Origin: Lamellibrachia columna
Lineage: Eukaryota; Annelida; Polychaeta; Sabellida; Siboglinidae
Reading direction: 5' to 3'
DNA length: 64,000 bases
NCBI GenBank assembly: GCA_963662155.1
Contig: OY759269.1
Coordinates: forward strand, 9,889,698-9,953,697
Program-made: the position numbers and the translations under genes
Part shown: positions 1-15,330 of the stretch, piece after piece
Layout: each line of letters starts with the position of its first letter
Position numbering within the stretch: position 1 is the stretch's first letter
Notes under the pieces: model-generated
What the model was told of the DNA's origin: nothing
Database searches by the model: none
The model's input: only the letters and a program-made list of their open reading frames with translations

Positions 1-690
1 GACAACAAACGTGGCACCGGAATGACCGCGCTTGAACTCCCGGTGTTGTGTCAAACAGACAACAAACGTGGCACCGGAATGACCGCGCTTGAACTCCCGG
101 TGTTGTGTCAAACAGACAACAAACGTGGCACCGGAATGACCGCGCTTGAACTCCCGGTGTTGTGTCAAACAGACAACAAACGTGGCACTGGTATGACCGC
201 GCTTGAACTCCCGGTGTTGTGTCAAACAGACAACAAACGTGGCACCGGAATGACCGCGCTTGAACTCCCGGTGTTGTGTCAAACAGACAACAAACGTGGC
301 ACCGGAATGACCGCGCTTGAACTCCCGGTGTTGTGTCAAACAGACAAAACACGTGGCACCGGTATGACCGCGCTTGAACTCCCGGTGTTGTGTCAAACAG
401 ACAACAAACGTGGCACCGGAATGACCGCGCTTGAACTCCCGGTGTTGTGTCAAACAGACAAAACACGTGGCACCGGTATGACCGCGCTTGAACTCCCGGT
501 GTTGTGTCAAACAGACAACAAACGTGGCACCGGAATGACCGCGCTTGAACTCCCGGTGTTGTGTCAAACAGACAACAAACGTGGCACCGGAATGACCGTG
601 CTTGAACTCCCGGTGTTGTGTCAAACAGACAACAAACGTGGCACCGGAATGTGTACGCTTAAACTCCCGGTGTTGTGTCAAACAGACAAA
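1..690. repeat. 57-bp minisatellite, about 12 units, runs off the window start
   Basis: About twelve head-to-tail copies of a 57-bp unit (19 codons) fill the first 690 bases. The unit length is a multiple of three, so the plus frame stays open and reads a 19-residue repeat containing LELPVLCQTD. Copies differ by a few substitutions, such as AACAAA versus AAAACA and GGA versus GGT before ATG, and the last two units are degenerate. The open frame ends at about 750 in unique sequence. Nothing upstream is visible, so a coding repeat cannot be excluded, but a satellite is more likely: there is no recognisable domain and some changes alter residues. Confidence 0.9.
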
Positions 691-1734
691 GCAACTAATC
701 CCAGCCTCACCCAAAACTTGCTTCCCAGACACGGGTTAAACATAAATTAAACACAAGTTATACGTGACTCACCTAGTACCAGGAATTGTGGATAATCGGA
801 TATTAATGTATACTGGATGAAACACCAAAGCCGTAGCGGCTGCTGCCAGGTGTCTAAACATACAATGGGGGAAACATTTAGTGCAGGAGATAGCGTTATG
901 TCTAATTACCATTAGAGATAACGCTAATCATGTAGTCGCAATCTATCAGTTTTGTGCCCAGCAGCTGTCGACCGACAGAGGTTTGAATCATCCTCAAAAC
1001 CGAGAAACTTGTTCATTAGTGTTGAGCGATATTGCGTATAAGTATCGCAATACGCCTTCGATGTACCGATATATATATATTATATATTTTTATTGTTGAA
1101 TTTTATACTTATCAAAACTGAGTTTAATGAGTAATTGTGAGTTTTAACTGAACCAGATCAAGTCATTAATCTTTATTATAATTATTTGTTCTTGATCAGA
1201 TTGAAGTAATTTATTCACACTTTAACTTCATGTGAACCGGACAGGATATGTATTTGTGTGTATAATGATTTACTGTAGGTTCTACGGTAGCATCTAACTC
1301 CTACATCGAACATTTGAACCCGCGAATTTAACTCCTTTGCGTCAGTAAGAAATTATAAGCTAAAATGTTGTTTTGCAGAATCTCGTGTATTTTATTCATA
1401 TATTGATACGTAATTCACACTCTTGAAAATACATGCATATTAGTGTTTATGTGCATTTTTTTAATGTGTGACCGCGACATAGGTGGCGTGTGCGAGAAAA
1501 ATGGCAATCTTCCCCCGCCGTTCGTTTGGGGCATATCCTCATAGGCGTGTGCGGATATGTCCCAGTGCAGTGTGTTAATTTGCGTAGCGTGACGGTATGG
1601 TATAGATGTTATTAAAATATATTTTTAATTTGGTTTGTCCGTTTATTTACAGATGCATTAGTCATTGTGTGATATATGACACACGCCTTACGCCTACGTG
1701 AATACTCATCAGTTAACCCATGTTTCATTATGGA
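691..1734. other. AT-rich intergenic stretch, nothing recognised
   Basis: No convincing coding exon, RNA gene or mobile element is seen. Open frames are short and lack splice context. A short imperfect inverted repeat lies around 1021-1055 (GATATTGCG and its complement). Confidence 0.5.
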
Positions 1735-2135
1735 GGGGTGTGACAGGAACCCAGGTTGTGTGACAGGAACCCAGGGATGTGACAGGAATCCAGGGGGTGT
1801 GACAGGAACCCAGGGGAGTGACAGGAACCCAGGGGGTGTGACAGGGACCCAGGGGTGTGACAGGAACCCAGGGGGTGTGACAGGAACCCAGGGGGTGTGA
1901 CAGGAACTCAGGGGTGTGACAGGAACCCAGGGGGTGTGACAGGAACCCAGTGGTGTGATAGGAACGCAGGGGGTGTGACAGGAACCCAGGGGTGTGACAG
2001 GAACCAATGGGGTGTGACAGGAACCCAGGGGGTGTAACAGGAACCCATGGGGTGTGTCAGGAACCCATGGGGTGTGACAGGAACCCATGGGGTGTGACAG
2101 GAACCCAGGGGTGTGACAGGAACCCAGGGGTACTC
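1735..2135. repeat. About 19-bp minisatellite (TGTGACAGGAACCCAGGGG)
   Basis: Roughly twenty imperfect copies of a 19-20 bp unit, varying in the number of G residues at the junction (GGG to GGGG) and with a few substitutions (CCATGG for CCAGGG near 2040-2090). Open frames on both strands here are translations of the repeat. Confidence 0.93.
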
Positions 2136-2326
2136 AAAACATGAACTGAACCTCCCTGAACAGAGTTTAGACTAACCATATGTACATTCACGTAAAACAG
2201 AAAGGCGGGGGTACCTCGATCCCCGTGCAACGAGCAATGCCACACAGAAAGTATGTAAATACTCAGAATGGTGTAGTTTACCTTACAAAGAAAATTATCA
2301 TCTCACATGATGCGCAAGAGAGCATT

Positions 2327-2749
2327 CGTAGCATACACATAAGTAGCATACACATAAGTAGCATACACATAAGTAGCATACACATAAGTAGCATGCACAT
2401 AAGTAGCATGCACAAAAATAGCATGCACATAAGTAACATGCACATAAATAGCATACACATAAGTAGCATACACATAAGTAGCATGCACATAAGTAGCATG
2501 CACATAAACAGCATGCACATAAACAGCATGCACATAAGCAGCATGCACATAAGTAGCATGCACATAAGTAGCATGCACATAAGTAGCATGCACATAAGTA
2601 GCATGCACATAAGTAGCACGCACATAAGTAGCACGCACATAAGTAGCACGCACATAAGTAGCATGCACATAAGTAGCATGCACATAAGTAGCATGCACAT
2701 AAGTAGCATGCACATAAGTAGCATGCACATAAGTAGCATGCACATAAGG
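2327..2749. repeat. 15-bp minisatellite (AGTAGCATGCACATA), about 28 units
   Basis: About 28 copies of a 15-bp unit. The first copies carry GCATAC, most carry GCATGC, and three consecutive copies near 2610-2660 carry GCACGC, so variants are clustered as expected from local slippage. Since 15 is divisible by three, several frames on both strands stay open for more than 150 codons. That is a property of the repeat, not evidence of genes. Confidence 0.95.
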
Positions 2750-3016
2750 GGGAAACAGCACATTACTGTCTTTCATCAATCGCATCGCCAACATTCACAA
2801 CTCTAATTATTACATATTTGTCTATTTATTTCTTATGGTTGGTGTAAACTAAACCATATGTGTGGTGACCATTTTTATAATTAGTACAGTCCAACGGCCA
2901 TGTAGAAAACTATCGCGTCTACTTCGTGTGCTGCGGCCGTATTCTAACCGAATGTGAAGGACTGAAGGTGGCTCCTTCTGGCGGTATAGCTATGCCCCCA
3001 AAACTGGGAGTTTTGT
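2750..3016. other. Spacer, nothing recognised
   Basis: Unique sequence between the 15-bp minisatellite and a CR1 fragment. No coding or structural signal found. Confidence 0.4.
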
Positions 3017-3017
3017 C

Positions 3018-3555
3018 CCAAGATTGAACAAGATTGCCATCCACGGCAAATGGACCAGGAGGCCATCGGCTTATCGAGAGTCAAACATTTTTCTTTTATG
3101 TGTAACTCGCCCTGCTGAGATATGTGTCAACTTTGTTTTTAAACATATTCACGTTGCTAGCATTTACACTTTATATGTAAATCATCTGTTCCATTAATTT
3201 ATTGTCCTCTGTGAGATTATGATATCCAATCTACACTGATCCTTCACTAATGTTTCTTCGTATCCTCTAGTTCTACTATGTTTCTTTAGTGAGAAAAATA
3301 GTTCTATCAATATGTTCATACCCATTCAATATCATAAAATTTCAATTTGACATTTAATTAACCTCCTTACGTATAGGGTTGTTAAACCACATTATTTTAG
3401 GTGTTCTTCTTAACTAAGGTATCTCAGTTCTGTGATCATTTTAGTTGCTCTCATCTGTATTCATTGAAACATATCTATATCCTTCTTACAATATGGTCTC
3501 CACGCTTGTATACAGTATTCTAAATGATGCCTAACTATTTCTTTGCAAGCTACTC
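3018..3555 (-). mobile_element. 5'-truncated CR1-family retrotransposon fragment
   Basis: The reverse strand matches the 3' part of the long CR1 copy at 4.74-8.86 kb. It shares the 3' terminal block (GCCATC, then AGGCCATCGGCTTATCGAGAG, compare 4770-4835) and runs through the C-terminal reverse-transcriptase region to a point equivalent to about 5310 in the long copy. Indels and substitutions break the frame throughout, so it is an older copy than its neighbour. It is truncated at the 5' end, as usual for target-primed insertion. Confidence 0.85.
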
Positions 3556-4127
3556 TATGTCCTGAAAATGTGTCAAAATGCACGAACTTGATTCTGACAC
3601 TGGTCAGTAATCATCGCGTGCACTGTCACGTCGAGTCTTGTTTCCATATTACTAGCGTTGCTAAAGCATTTAGCGGCTGAATGTCTCAGAGAGTCGCCCT
3701 TTGTATATTGCGAAATGCATTGTTCTCATTCGTGCCATAGACGGAAGCATAACGAGGGTTTAATTTCCGTTGACATGTCAGTAATCCGGCCGGCGTTTCG
3801 AGGGCACTGCTCGGTAGGCTCGGAGGATGTTGATTGGTCGTCGTCATTGTAAAGCGGCTACGCGTTGCAACCGGTGAGTTGCAATAGTTGGTGTTATTTC
3901 TGTTGGCTCGTCAGAGTGAGTCATTTGTAGATTGAGCGAAGACTTGAAATTTAAGGCCGGGGCCAAAGACGTCGGCTTGAGTGGCTTTTATATTGAACGG
4001 TACACGCGACACGAGAAACGAAGCGAGAAAATGACTGCAATCATTGTGAAGGTAAACAATTTTAACGGCGACTGCTTGCATGCTGAAGTATGCTGTACGA
4101 TGAACCCACATGCAAAGTGTATGTTTC
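3556..4127. other. Unique sequence, nothing recognised
   Basis: Short overlapping open frames exist on both strands at 3911-4135, but they have no identifiable domain or splice context. Confidence 0.4.
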
Positions 4128-4312
4128 AACTGTAAAGTACATACTTCAAATGTAAAGTTTATGCTTTAAATGTAAAGTGTATGTTTTAAATGTAAAGTGT
4201 ATGTTTTAAATGTAAAGTGTATGCTTCAAATGTAAAGTGTATGTTTTGAATGTAAAGTGCATGCTTCAAATGTAAAGTGTATGCTTCAAATGTAAAGTGT
4301 ATGCTTAACAAG
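4128..4312. repeat. 20-bp minisatellite (ATGTAAAGTGTATGCTTCAA)
   Basis: About nine copies of a 20-bp unit alternating TTTTAA, TTTCAA and CTTCAA variants. Confidence 0.92.
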
Positions 4313-4574
4313 CTGCTGAACAAACAATCATGTAAATCTTTTGAAAGGCTGAACCATAATCTCCTCTATCATAGATCACTAGTTCCATTCTGTCTATGGT
4401 ACACTATGATATAGAAATAAATAAATACTATTATTGATTACACATCGATTGAACACTATCAATCCATCGAAATGCCGAATTCATTATATCGTATCACTTT
4501 GTATTCGTTGTAGCAGGAGAAATTAACAGTTGTGATTAAATAACATTGTTTCTCTGTCGATAAGACATAAACGA

Positions 4575-4738
4575 GTATTTAGTTACATCCCATGTAATAC
4601 ATTCATTATTTAGTTATATCCCATGTAATACATTCATTATTTAGTTATATCCCATGTAATGCATTCATTATTTAGTTATACCCCATGTAATACATTCATT
4701 ATTTAGTTATATCCCATGTAATGCATTCATTATTTAGA
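4575..4738. repeat. 31-bp minisatellite, short array (about 5 units)
   Basis: About five copies of a 31-bp unit built around TTAGTTATATCCCATGTAAT and GCATTCATT. The same unit, in the same orientation, forms a longer array at 10,073-10,477. This short array directly abuts the 3' tail of the long CR1 copy. Confidence 0.95.
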
Positions 4739-4868
4739 TTTAACAAGATTTAACAAGATTTAACAAGATTGCCATCTCGAACAACAAGTTCCAGATGGCA
4801 AGTGGACAAGGAAGCCATTGGCTTATCGAGAGTCCAACAATTTCTCATCTATGTGTAGCCCGCCCTTA

Positions 4869-7690
4869 TCAGATATCAATTCTATTTTTAAACATATTCA
4901 CACTACTAGCATTAACACAATCATTTGGCAGTTTGTTCCATTCATTTATCACCCTCTGTGAGAAAGAGTACTTTCTCATGTCCAACCTACACTGCTCCTT
5001 AACTAATGCTGCTTTGTGGCCTCTGGTTCTACTGCCTTCTTTAAGTTTGAAGAACATATTCCTATCAACATCCTCATAACCGTTCACTATTTTAAACACT
5101 TCTATTTGGTCTCCTCTTAGTCTCCTGATCTCTAGTGTTGTCAAACCACATTGTAATAAGCGACTTTCGTAACTAAGGTCTCTTAATTCTGGAATCATCT
5201 TAGTTGCTCTTCGTTGTATTCTTTCTAGCTTATCTATGTCTTTTTTACGATATGGCCTCCATGCTTGAATACAATATTCCAAATGTGGTCTAACTATTGC
5301 TTTGTACAGGGGTACAATTAGATGTTTCTCCTTATACGTGATAGTTCTCCTAATTAGCCCTAGAATTTGATTTCCTTTCGAAGCAGCAATCCCACATTGC
5401 TCTGAAACTTTCATGTCAGCATTAAATGTTACTCCTAAATCCTTTTCTTGTGTGGTTCTACCTAGTACAGCATCCCCCATTTTATATTCCTCGTCCATAT
5501 TTCCATGTCCTATGTGTATACATTTACACTTCCCAAAATTGAATAACATTTGCCATTTTTTTGACCATTTAACAAATTTTTCCAGATCATCCTGTAAACT
5601 TTGGTTATCTGTATCATTAGTAACCTTTCTGAGTACTTTGCTAGATATGTCATCCTCCAAATCATTTATATATATTAAAAACAGTATAGGGCCTAATACT
5701 GATCCCTGTGGTACCCCACTCAAAACAGATTTCCAGTTTGAAATCTCACCATCTACTATTACTCTCTGTCTTCTGTGTGTAAGCCACTTTTCTATCCAGT
5801 TGATTACATCATTGCCTATACCATGGGCTTTTAGTTTAAGTAACAATCTTTGATGTGGCACTTTATCGAAAGCTTTCTGAAAATCTAAGTAGATAACATC
5901 CACTGGTGACCCGTCATCTACCCACTTTGTAATTTCTTCTAAAAAACATAAGAGATTGGTTAGACATGACCTTGGTTTTAGGAATCCATGTTGAGATGTA
6001 TTTATTAATTTATGTTTACGAGGAATTCCACCATGTGGTCTGTAATTAATGTTTCGAGTAATTTACATACAACTGATGTTAAACTCACTGGTCTGTACTT
6101 TCCTGGCTTCTTCCTCGATCCCTTCTTAAATAGCGGCGTAATGTTTGCTTCTTTCCATTCTGAAGGAACTATTCCTTCTTCTAGTGACAAGTTAAATAAG
6201 TTTGCAAGTGGTGTACCAATTTGATCAACAATTTCCTTTAGCAGTTTTGGTGGTATCCCATCAACTCCAGGTGATTTATTATCTTTCATCTTCTTAATTT
6301 TCTTTGCTATCATTTCAGGAGTTACAAATAACTGCCCTAAATGTTCTGATTTATTGCCCTCAAATTTAGTCAATGGAACTGGAAGTGAGTTGATATCTTC
6401 TGTGGTAAAAACTGAGCTGAAATACTCATTCAGGATCTCTGCCATTTGGAACCCATCTGAAATTATGTTTTCACTGTTGTTTTCCAGAGGTCCGACCTTA
6501 TCTCGAACTTTCTGTTTACTCCTTACATAAGCATAGAAACTCTTGCTGTCATTTTTTTTATATTACCTGCCAATTTTTTTTCAAAGGTTCTTTTAGATTT
6601 TCTAATTTAAGTTGTAGCTAGGTTAAGTGCCTCTTTGTAGTTTGTGTAGTCTTCTACATTTCCAATGTGTTTATAGACCCTCCACAGCATCTGTTTGTGA
6701 GCAATTTTTCTAATAGCTTCTTTTGACAGGTGTTTTTTCCTGGATCTTTTCCCTTGTTTTCTTAATGGAATAAAATTCTCAATAATGCCCTCAATCTCAT
6801 ATTTTAAACAAATCCAGCATTCTGTTGCTGTCTTGTTCTTCAGCAAGTTATTCCAATCTATATTTGCTAGATATGTTCTCATCACTTTATATTTGCCTTT
6901 GTTGAAGTTCCTCCTCAATTGTTTTTTATATGTATTCCCTGTTTTTACTTTTATATTAAAATAGATTTGGTTATGGTCACTTGAGCCCAAAGGTTCGTGT
7001 ACTTCAACATTGTCAACTAATTCATTTTGAGAAGACAAAATTAAATCTAACACATTCCCACCTCTGGTTGGTTCCAAGACATGTTGAGTAAGGAAACAAT
7101 CCTGTGTTAGAAGTAGAAACTGATGGTCGTCACCTCCAGCACTCTCTAATGATTCCCATTGTATATGGCCATGGTTAAAATCACCCATTATAACACATTC
7201 TCCCTTGCTCACCTCCCTTATCGCCTTTTGTAATTTTACATCTTCCTCTTGTCCTATGTTAGGACTACGATAAACTACTCCTATTGTTAATGTTGAGTTC
7301 CTGGTAACTATGTTACACCAAATTGCTTCCACACTATCTGCTTCACTTTTCAGTGTAATTTCATTTGCTTGGATAGATTCTTTAATATATAAAATTACTC
7401 CACCTCCCCTTCTTTCTCGTCTATCCTTCCTAAACATTACATAGCCTGTCAGTGCTAACTCAGCATCTACTATATCTTCATTTGCCCATGATTCTGTGAT
7501 GCCTATTACATGAGGATCAATATATGCTACCATAATGTCTAACTCACTTTTTTTATTTACTATGCTCCTGGCATTTAAGCATACACATTTAAGTTCATTG
7601 TCTGAAATTATTGGTGAACATTTCTTTGGATGTGTATTTGTAGTAGTACTCCTTTGAGTTTTCTCTGTCAGTTCCCCCTGCGCATCTAGT
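4869..7690 (-). pseudogene. CR1 ORF2: APE endonuclease and reverse transcriptase, multiply disrupted
   Basis: The endonuclease domain (about 7600-6900) shows CLNARS, GITESW with the metal-binding Glu, GVVYRSP, GDFNHGH and SSDHN. The RT part begins with SPGVDGIPPKLLK and KPGKYRPVSLTS (6445-6005), then YLDFQKAFDKVP (motif A), SGVPQGSVLGP (motif B) and a C-terminal domain with EYCIQAWRPY and EWNKLPNDCVNASS (5903-4869). A TAA at 6607-6609 replaces a likely Lys codon. The eight-A run near 6552-6559 has one base too many. One base is missing near 6020. Motif C, normally FADDT, reads VTNDT (residues 94-98 of the last segment), so the first catalytic Asp of the pair is Asn. The element can no longer encode an active polymerase. 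Confidence 0.92.
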
Positions 7691-8799
7691 TTATGGTACC
7701 TGTGCCCTTGTCGACAACTCTGACAAACTCACACGCTAGAACTGCAGCACCCTTCCCTGTCAGATGTAGTCCATCTCTCATGAAAAAGTCACCTCTTCCC
7801 ACAAAGTTTAACCACATGTCTACGAAGCCTACTCCCTCCTCCATACATACCTTCTGTACCTGTGTGTTGATCGCCATCCTTCTACAGTTCCTATATTCCT
7901 CACCCCTGCCTCCCATTATTGGTAATATCCCCGACAATACGATCTGCCCAACTCGTGCCTCTTTAAGTGTCTTGATCAACCTCCTGTACTTACCAACGAT
8001 GGATGACGTTCCCTCCTTCTCTGCATTGTTTGTTCCCACGTGCACGAGAACAGCACCTCCCGTGCCACCACCAATGACCTGTCCTGCCTTCTCTGCTATA
8101 TCCTCTACTTTTGCCCCTGGTAGGCATACTGTTATGTCATCTCCTCTATTTACAATTTTATCCACTTTCCTTTCCTGGAATCCCCCATAAATACCCGGGC
8201 TTTCCTCGCTACATCTGATGTGATACTAAATCAGCAAAGCTCCTTTCCTGTTGCACACTACTAGTATGCCCCCTTTCTCTCATATCATCAACCTTTACTG
8301 TCTTACCACCTGGCAATCCCTCTCCACTCACCCGCTTACCTCTCTTTTGTTGCATTCTCTGCCTTCTGTCATCTTTCTTCTTCTTACCAGCTTTCTCCCT
8401 CACATTGCCACTGCTCTCCTTGTTCTCCTTGGTCTCACCACCTCTGCTCTCCTCGGTCTCACCACCTCTGCTCTCCTCGGTCTCACCACCTCTGCTCTCC
8501 TCGGTCTCACCACCTCTGCTCTCCTCGGTCTCACCACCTCTGCTCTCATCATTCTCACCACCTCTGCTCACTTCTGTCTCACCCTGCCCTGTCATCATCA
8601 AAATCATATGCCTTAGCTCAATCACCTGCTCCTGCAGATGTTTCACTGTCTTACACCCCCTACACACGGAATGGAAATCATCCGCCTGCACTTCCGCCCA
8701 CGAATTTACAAACCCGGACTTTGCAAAGTCTATCCAGCTGTCGCAGCTAGAGCATATCAAATTACGTTTCGCCTTTACTTGGCGTTTGCACGGCGCCAT
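7686..8799 (-). pseudogene. CR1 ORF1: zinc-finger-like and SGNH esterase protein, frameshifted
   Basis: The first segment (8799-8209, 196 residues) starts with a basic stretch and a CxxC...CxxC pair (CSSC at residues 16-19, CRGC at 46-49), like the PHD/zinc-ribbon of CR1 ORF1. A short predicted coiled coil (QEQVIELRHMI) follows, then five copies of an eight-residue ESRGGETE repeat and a basic region. The second segment (about 8200-7686) is an SGNH/GDSL esterase fold: GDS near 8190, the HVGTNN block, and the C-terminal D-x-x-H in RDGLHLTGKG. Frames change near the TAG at 8209 and again just after the GDS motif, so the original single ORF is broken by two small indels. In intact CR1 elements ORF1 binds nucleic acid. 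The esterase role is not settled. Confidence 0.85.
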
Positions 8800-8860
8800 G
8801 TTAGATATTAAATTTGTATTTGTTTATAATCCGTTTATAATCAATTTATACTAGGTAGTC

Positions 8861-10072
8861 TTCACAAAGACTGTTTTTGTGTTGTAATACACACTTTATA
8901 GTATGTTAATTATGCCTTAATTAAATTTACAGCTACTGCCTTGCAACTTACTTTCTATGTAACTGTTTCGGCAGTTTACCCAGTTTATTGTACACGTTTT
9001 AGCCGCTAGGGACTTGACCTCGTTAGTGACACGCCTCAGTGACCACGCGTCATTATTCGCCAGTCGCCGTATCGCCTGCTCGCCTGCGCGCCTGTTCGCC
9101 GTATCACGTATTCTAATTTAGCCACTGTTTCACGCACTAAATGTGAGTATAGAACTGTAGATTATTGACTTATAGTACACATAGTTGTATTTGTCGTAGT
9201 AATTAGAATGTATACATAGCTTAGTAATAGATTCGTTTGTTTCATAGCATCTATCGTATTACGTACATCTAGCGAAAGTCGGCCCGCTAGCAGCACAGCT
9301 CTAAGCTTATTGTCCACGCCGCTACACGTGTTTATGTAGGTCATGTGCGCCTATCGCTGTTAGGCTACGTTCTATGTGCTATCCGCCTATATACAGTGCA
9401 GTATAATTGTGTTATTTCTAAAGTATAGTACTATTGTAGTTTTGATAGTTAGTCTAGTATGATGCGTAATTAGGCTTAGGCTTACTGTTAGCTTTATTTA
9501 ATACACTTCGCCCTAACAAGTTAACTTATTGTTCTTATTATTCTTTGCAGTTCGACAGATGTATTTTGTTGCGGGTTATCGCCAATAAAACCTGTACGGA
9601 AACGAAACAGTGTGCATCGCCGAATTAGTAACAGCTGACTAACAAAACGTAATATCGCTCGCGCTAACGAAATTTCAGTGACCTTATTTAAATAACACTG
9701 AATTACTACCTACGGCTAACTTTTAACAATAAATGTTGCTAAAACAAAATATTTAGGTTTTCAATATTTAATATGTACTAAATTATTTACGATAATATTA
9801 CGTCTCGTATTATGTACCCAATCAACTGAAAACAACAACCCTTAATTATCGCTCGCGCTACCGAGTCCTCGGAGACCTACGATATAAACTACCCTAAATT
9901 ACTCCTATAGCTAAATTTTAACAGCAACTATTGACTAAACAAGGACTCTTGTAAGTTTATGTTTAATATACACGCAATAATAATACTTATCCGATCAATA
10001 TTCCACGCTTTAGACAATATAAAATCCACCAAATTCAATCCCGTGTTCTCCTCAAGATTTCCCAAGATGCAT
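8861..10072. other. Region upstream of the CR1 copy, possibly its 5' UTR
   Basis: No coding exon is seen. A cluster of CGCC/GCCG motifs at about 9030-9110 is more GC-rich than its surroundings and lies just upstream of ORF1 in the sense of the element, as a CR1 5' UTR would. From 9120 to 10,072 the sequence is AT-rich. A CGCTCGCGCTA motif occurs twice (about 9657 and 9850). Confidence 0.35.
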
Positions 10073-10477
10073 ATTTAGTTATATCCCATGTAATGCATTC
10101 ATTATTTAGTTATATCCCATGTAATGCATTCATTATTTAGTTATATCCCATGTAATGCATTCATTATTTAGTTATATCCCATGTAATGCATTCATTATTT
10201 AGTTATATCCCATGTAATGCATTCATTATTTAGTTATATCCCATGTAATGCATTCATTATTTAGTTATATCCCATGTAATGCATTCATTATTTAGTTATA
10301 TCCCATGTAATACATTAATTATTTAGTTATATCCCATATAATGCATTCATTATTTAGTTATATCCCATGTAATGCATTCATTATTTAGTTATATCCCATG
10401 TAATTAATTCATTATTTAGTTATATCCCATGTAATGCATTCATTATTTAGTTATATCCCATGTAATGCATTCATTAA
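10073..10477. repeat. 31-bp minisatellite, long array (about 13 units)
   Basis: About thirteen copies of the 31-bp unit also found at 4575-4738, same orientation. Most units are identical. A few carry single changes such as TACATTAATT and TAATTAATTC. Confidence 0.96.
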
Positions 10478-10529
10478 GGGTGAATATGCTTAAAATAAAA
10501 TGTACATATATGTGATACTGGCTGTACAT

Positions 10530-10870
10530 AGAAGAACAAATTGTTGGTCTCTCGATAAGCCAATAACTTCCTTGTCCTCCTGCCACCAGGAGTTCGGAGT
10601 TTTGAATGACAATCTTGTTAAATCTTGTTAAAACTTGCTAAATCTTAAATAAACTTGCTAAATCTTAAATATTGTTAAATATTGTTAAGTCATGTTACTT
10701 CCTATTAAATCTCGTTAAATTTGGTTAAACATCACTAAATATTATTAAATATTGTTAAATCTTGTTAAACCAGGTTGCATCTTGTTAAATCTTGTAAAAA
10801 AAAATTATCTGATTACATTTATTTAAATATTGTTAAATATTGCTAAATCTTGCTAAATGTTGCCAAGTCT
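10530..10870 (+). mobile_element. 3' stub of a CR1 element with an expanded tail
   Basis: On the plus strand, 10,545-10,612 matches the 3' terminal block of the long CR1 copy read in its own sense (CTCGATAAGCCAAT, CTTCCTTGTCC, then GACAATCTTGTTAAATC). The tail that follows is not three units but about 250 bp of degenerate TTAAATCTTG / TTAAATATTG repeats, running to about 10,870. It ends some 30 bases before the splice acceptor of the SAARP-like gene's first visible exon. Confidence 0.85.
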
Positions 10871-10902
10871 TGTCGAATCTGGTTAAGTATTCCAAACTGC
10901 AG

Positions 10903-14844
<3,942 letters not shown>

Positions 14845-15330
14845 AGTAGAACAGATTCGGTGAAACTTCTCCAGCTGTTTAACTACTCCAGACAAGCAAC
14901 TATGGTTTCATCGCCAAACTTCTCCAGCTGTTTAACTACGCCAGACAAGCAACTATGGTTTCATCGCCAAACTTCTCCAGCTGTTTAACTACGCCAGACA
15001 AGCAACTATGGTGCCGATTAATTATGATCCAATTATAAGCCAATTCTAAAGCAAATGTACGTCGATTTTCATTGGCTGATTTATTCGCATTCCAAAATAG
15101 ACAGTACAGCGGTCATTATAATTATGTTCTATTTATTGGTATTTTATTTCGTCGCCAAATTATGTATTTTCAAAAATATACGGAAAAGAGATATTACAGC
15201 AGTAACACGCCCGGCCAAAAAACTGAAAAAACCACGTCATTCAGCAAACGTGGAGGACCGGTTGTTTTTTGTTCTTGCATTTTTATATATAATTTCTTAT
15301 GCTAAATATACTACATCAATAAAGATTAAA
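14845..15330 (+). other. Probable 3' UTR of the SAARP-like gene with AATAAA
   Basis: After the stop codon come three tandem copies of a 53-bp unit (14,862-15,013), then AT-rich sequence and an AATAAA hexamer at 15,318-15,323. No other strong polyadenylation hexamer follows the stop so closely. The assignment is inferred from position. Confidence 0.5.
14862..15013. repeat. 53-bp tandem repeat, 3 copies, in the presumed 3' UTR
   Basis: Three nearly identical copies, starting at about 14,862, 14,915 and 14,968, of a unit containing CTTCTCCAGCTGTTTAACTA and CAAGCAACTATGG. Confidence 0.93.

Larger units (their letters stand above)
4737..8860 (-). mobile_element. Nearly full-length CR1-clade non-LTR retrotransposon, inactivated
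   Basis: Read on the minus strand, the order is 5' region, ORF1 (zinc-finger-like plus SGNH esterase), ORF2 (APE endonuclease plus reverse transcriptase), a 3' block and a short tail of TTAAATCTTG repeats at 4737-4772. An SGNH esterase in ORF1 is characteristic of the CR1 clade. The copy is dead. ORF1 is broken twice (near 8209 and near 8170). ORF2 has a nonsense codon at 6607, a one-base gain in an A run near 6555, and a one-base loss near 6020. The RT catalytic box is also altered. The 5' boundary is uncertain: GC-rich sequence with CGCC repeats at about 9000-9110 could be a 5' UTR, in which case the element may reach toward the 31-bp array at 10,073. Confidence 0.9.

Noticed and set aside
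2180..2806. Three overlapping open frames of about 160-208 codons at the 15-bp repeat
   Set aside because: Open on both strands because the 15-bp unit has no stops in those frames. Not coding evidence.
4575..10477. Regularly spaced repeats resembling a CRISPR array
   Set aside because: The 31-bp units are directly adjacent with no unique spacers, and the DNA is eukaryotic.
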